Of a stretch of DNA of 7,730 nucleotides, positions 5,166-7,730 are shown one piece after another. The position numbers and the translations under genes are program-made. The DNA lies in NCBI GenBank assembly GCA_027728145.1, contig JAQBZV010000044.1, positions 1 to 7,730 on the forward strand, written 5' to 3'. The stretch comes from Actinomycetota bacterium (lineage in GTDB: Bacteria > Actinomycetota > Actinomycetes > Actinomycetales > Microbacteriaceae). The notes beneath the pieces are model-generated. The model did not search any database and was not told the origin of the DNA. It was given only the letters and a program-made list of their open reading frames with translations. Numbering within the stretch: the first letter of the stretch is position 1; every line of letters begins with the position of its first letter.

Positions 5166-6485
5166 ATGCGCGAGAACTATAGAAAACTTCGGGTCGCCGT
5201 CTTGGGCGGTGGAACCGTGGGTGCTCAGGTGGCCCACCGACTGCTGGACAACGCCGACGAGTTGGGTTCGCGCTCCGGAGCCGGTCTCGAACTGATTGGC
5301 GTTGCCGTTCGCGATCTGTCTGCGAAACGCTCGGTTGCCCTGCCGAAAAAACTTCTCACCACTGATCCGCACTCGTTGATTGTGGGAGCAGACATCGTTG
5401 TGGAACTGATGGGTGGGCTCGAGCCAGCTCGCACCCTGGTCCTGGAGGCTCTCGCCTCGGGTGCCGACGTAATCACCGCCAACAAGGCGCTGTTGGCTGA
5501 GCACGGCCCCGAGCTGTTTGATGCCGCCGCCAAGGTGGGTGCTCAGTTGTATTACGAGGCGGCCGTGGCGGCAGCGATTCCGATTATTCGACCGCTCCGA
5601 GATTCTCTGGCCGGAGATCATGTCACCAAAATCATGGGCATCGTAAATGGCACCACGAACTACATTCTGGATGAGATGGACACCTTGGGGCTTGGCTTTG
5701 AGGAGGCACTCGCGGCGGCAACAGACCTCGGCTACGCCGAAGCAGACCCCACTGCTGACATTGAGGGCTATGACGCTGCCCAAAAAGCCTCCATTCTTTC
5801 CTCCCTCGCGTTTCACACGGCGGTCCCCCTGGTTGACGTTTACCGGGAGGGCATCACCGGCGTGAGCGCTGGACAAATTGAGGCAGCCAAGCGCTCCGGC
5901 CACGTCATCAAGTTGCTGGCTATCTGTGAGCGACGCGTCGATGCCCACACCGGCCAGGAGGGTGTGAGCACTCGCGTTCACCCGACTCTGATCCCCCGAA
6001 CCCATCCCTTGGCTGCTGCGCGGGGAGCAAATAACGCGGTCTACGTGGAGGCCGAAGCTGCCGGTCCGCTGATGTTTTATGGCGCCGGTGCTGGTGGCCC
6101 CGAGACTGCCTCCGCCGTGTTGGGTGACATAGTCTCTGCCGCGAGGCGACACGTTGCCGGAGGTCCGGGCGTGGGGGAGAGCACCCACGCTGACCTTCCG
6201 AGCATTCCGCTCTCCCACGTCGAGAGCAGACTCCAGATCACTCTGGTGGTCGCAGACCAACCCGGTGTTTTGGCGGCAATAGCAGGAGTCTTCAGCGAGC
6301 ACCAGGTCTCCGTGGAAACACTCCACCAGAGTGTGGCCACCACCGAGGAAGCGGGAGCCCAGACCGCTACGCTTGTCATCCAGACACACCTTGCGTCCGA
6401 AGAGCGCACGCAGGCCACCATTACTGCTCTCGAGCACAATCCGGTGGTGTTGAGCGTGTCCAGTGTGTTGCGAGTAGAGGGATAA
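5166..6485 (+). CDS. hom: Homoserine dehydrogenase with ACT domain
   Basis: Reduces L-aspartate 4-semialdehyde to L-homoserine with NAD(P)H, the branch point towards threonine and methionine. The product has 439 residues, the usual size of the monofunctional ACT-bearing form. An N-terminal Rossmann domain has GGGTVG at 14-19. K107 lies in [11 protein letters not shown], and the substrate domain has [11 protein letters not shown] (158-168) and [16 protein letters not shown] (192-207). D203 and K207 match positions known to be catalytic in the family. A C-terminal ACT domain from about residue 354 ([19 protein letters not shown]) is the usual site of feedback inhibition by threonine. The start is the ATG at 5166, with AGGA eight bases upstream; a longer in-frame ATG at 5115 would overlap the end of lysA and lacks family sequence. 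The gap to lysA is four bases and to thrC five. Confidence 0.97.
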   Translation: MRENYRKLRVAVLGGGTVGAQVAHRLLDNADELGSRSGAGLELIGVAVRDLSAKRSVALPKKLLTTDPHSLIVGADIVVELMGGLEPARTLVLEALASGADVITANKALLAEHGPELFDAAAKVGAQLYYEAAVAAAIPIIRPLRDSLAGDHVTKIMGIVNGTTNYILDEMDTLGLGFEEALAAATDLGYAEADPTADIEGYDAAQKASILSSLAFHTAVPLVDVYREGITGVSAGQIEAAKRSGHVIKLLAICERRVDAHTGQEGVSTRVHPTLIPRTHPLAAARGANNAVYVEAEAAGPLMFYGAGAGGPETASAVLGDIVSAARRHVAGGPGVGESTHADLPSIPLSHVESRLQITLVVADQPGVLAAIAGVFSEHQVSVETLHQSVATTEEAGAQTATLVIQTHLASEERTQATITALEHNPVVLSVSSVLRVEG

Positions 6486-6490
6486 GGCAG

Positions 6491-7618
6491 ATGGCGTTGT
6501 TCGGTTTCAACCGACCCGAGGGCCCCCGGCATCGCATGGGGTCTCGTCAGTGGCGCGGCGTCATCCACGAGTATGCCGATCGTCTTGACGTGAGTAAGAA
6601 AACTCCCGTAGTCACGCTGGGTGAGGGTGGAACACCGTTGATCGAAGCCCACCGACTTTCCGAGATGACCGGACTGAAGGTATTTATCAAGTTCGAGGGG
6701 ATGAACCCCACCGGGTCGTTCAAAGATCGCGGGATGACCATGGCGGTCACCAAAGCCAAAGAGCACGGCGCGAAAGCCGTCATCTGCGCCTCCACCGGTA
6801 ACACGTCCGCCTCAGCAGCCGCCTATGCCGCCTTTGGCGGCATGACCGCTGCCGTGTTGGTGCCCGATGGCAAGATTTCGATGGGCAAGCTCAGCCAGGC
6901 CGTCATTCATAACGCCCACGTGTTGCAGGTTGGTGGCAACTTTGATGACTGCCTGGATATCGCTCGGGAGCTCGCAGAAAACTACCCCGTCCACTTGGTC
7001 AACTCGGTCAACAACGACCGCATCGAGGGCCAAAAGACCGCGTCTTTTGAAGTCATCGACGTGCTGGGTCGAGCACCGGACTACCACTTTTTGCCGGTCG
7101 GAAATGCGGGAAACTACACCGCCTACCACCGCGGGTACAAGGAAGAGGCGAAGCGCGGTCGCACCTCCCGCATCCCCCGGATGTTTGGATTCCAAGCTGC
7201 GGGGTCTGCGCCGTTCATCATCGGGGAGCGGGTCAAGAACCCTGACACGATTGCCACGGCCATCCGGATCGGTAATCCCGCATCGTGGGACTTGGCGCTT
7301 GCCGCCCGAGAGGACAGCAACGGCTACTTCGGAGCGATTGACGATCAGGGAATTCTTGCCGCCCACAAGCTTCTCGCCAAAGAGGTCGGTGTTTTTGTCG
7401 AACCGTCCTCGGCGATCAGCGTTGCCGGTTTGATGGAGCGTGCAGAAGCGGGGGTCCTGGAAAAAGGCGCCACCGTCGTGTTGACGGTGACCGGCCACGG
7501 GTTGAAAGACCCCCAGTGGGCGCTCAAGAACCTGGATGGGTCTGACGCCGAACCGACCAAAGTCCCCGTCGATGTCGCACACATTGCCGACGTGTTGGGA
7601 TTGAAGGCCGGCGCATGA
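6491..7618 (+). CDS. thrC: Threonine synthase
   Basis: Converts O-phospho-L-homoserine to L-threonine and phosphate with pyridoxal phosphate, ending the threonine pathway. The 375-residue product is a fold-type II PLP enzyme of the short, actinobacterial-type ThrC. The PLP lysine is K78 in [29 protein letters not shown] (N104) contacts the cofactor ring, and GNAGN (204-208) binds its phosphate. FDDCLDIA and [14 protein letters not shown] are further family signatures. The first 15 residues ([15 protein letters not shown]) precede the part usually conserved; an ATG at 6536 would give a 360-residue form, but its nearest GAGGG is 13 bases away. The ATG at 6491 is kept because it lies just after hom with AGGGA/AAGG upstream. 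Its stop overlaps the thrB start. Confidence 0.97.
   Translation: MALFGFNRPEGPRHRMGSRQWRGVIHEYADRLDVSKKTPVVTLGEGGTPLIEAHRLSEMTGLKVFIKFEGMNPTGSFKDRGMTMAVTKAKEHGAKAVICASTGNTSASAAAYAAFGGMTAAVLVPDGKISMGKLSQAVIHNAHVLQVGGNFDDCLDIARELAENYPVHLVNSVNNDRIEGQKTASFEVIDVLGRAPDYHFLPVGNAGNYTAYHRGYKEEAKRGRTSRIPRMFGFQAAGSAPFIIGERVKNPDTIATAIRIGNPASWDLALAAREDSNGYFGAIDDQGILAAHKLLAKEVGVFVEPSSAISVAGLMERAEAGVLEKGATVVLTVTGHGLKDPQWALKNLDGSDAEPTKVPVDVAHIADVLGLKAGA
7603..7607 (+). promoter_or_regulatory. Ribosome binding site of thrB inside thrC
   Basis: GAAGG lies seven bases before the thrB ATG at 7615, within the last codons of thrC. With the ATGA stop-start overlap it indicates translational coupling. Confidence 0.6.
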
Positions 7619-7730
7619 CGAAGACTCCGCCGATAGGGCGCCATGTGGTGGTGGAGGTCCCCGCGACAACGGCCAACCTGGGTCCTGGTTTTGACACCCT
7701 CGGAATGGCACTGACCATCCACGATCGCTT
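7615..7730 (+). CDS. thrB: Homoserine kinase, N-terminal part
   Basis: This is the first 38 codons of a gene cut by the right edge. Homoserine kinase phosphorylates homoserine with ATP and supplies the substrate of ThrC. The visible sequence contains [19 protein letters not shown] (residues 15-33), the hallmark N-terminal block of GHMP-family homoserine kinases. The ATG overlaps the thrC stop as ATGA. The glycine-rich ATP loop and the rest are beyond the window. The order hom-thrC-thrB is the common actinobacterial one. Confidence 0.93.
   Translation, partial: MTKTPPIGRHVVVEVPATTANLGPGFDTLGMALTIHDR

Noticed and set aside
5085..6437. Long open frame of 450 codons on the minus strand opposite hom
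   Set aside because: It is a shadow frame caused by the codon bias of hom and the end of lysA. The protein matches no family I recognise, and the plus strand carries an unmistakable homoserine dehydrogenase.

Overview
The window is ordinary high-GC actinobacterial chromosome. Gene content, GC-rich third codon positions, GTG starts, apparent leaderless promoters and the block argS-lysA-hom-thrC-thrB all fit Actinomycetota. The flavour of the proteins suggests Micrococcales, possibly Microbacteriaceae; this assignment is an inference from memory of the families, not a search. No mobile elements, CRISPR arrays, rRNA or prophage genes were seen.

Layout. Positions 1-303 (minus strand) hold the first 101 codons of a GTP-type phosphoenolpyruvate carboxykinase (pckG), cut by the window edge. 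A 104-bp divergent intergenic region (304-407) rich in A/T palindromes separates it from a RamB-type regulator (408-1859, plus strand). RamB proteins control acetate and gluconeogenic carbon metabolism in corynebacteria and mycobacteria, so the pairing with pckG makes functional sense. A tRNA-Arg(CCG) gene lies on the minus strand at 1864-1936, its 3' end four bases from the ramB stop and its 5' end 70 bp from arginyl-tRNA synthetase (argS, 2007-3656, plus strand).

After a 101-bp leader (3657-3757) with two strong inverted repeats come lysA (diaminopimelate decarboxylase), hom (homoserine dehydrogenase), thrC (threonine synthase) and the first 38 codons of thrB (homoserine kinase). lysA-hom and hom-thrC are separated by 4 and 5 bases, and thrC/thrB overlap in ATGA, so they look like one transcriptional unit. 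Together they cover the end of lysine synthesis and the branch from aspartate semialdehyde through homoserine to threonine. Hom also feeds methionine.

The most interesting non-coding signal is in the lysA leader. A 12-bp uninterrupted stem (3716-3727 with 3744-3755) buries the whole lysA Shine-Dalgarno, preceded by a separate perfect 9-bp hairpin. The second is the ramB promoter, where a 15-bp inverted repeat fills the spacer between the -35 and -10 boxes. The rest of the window is well-known housekeeping metabolism, and I found no convincing new multi-gene system.
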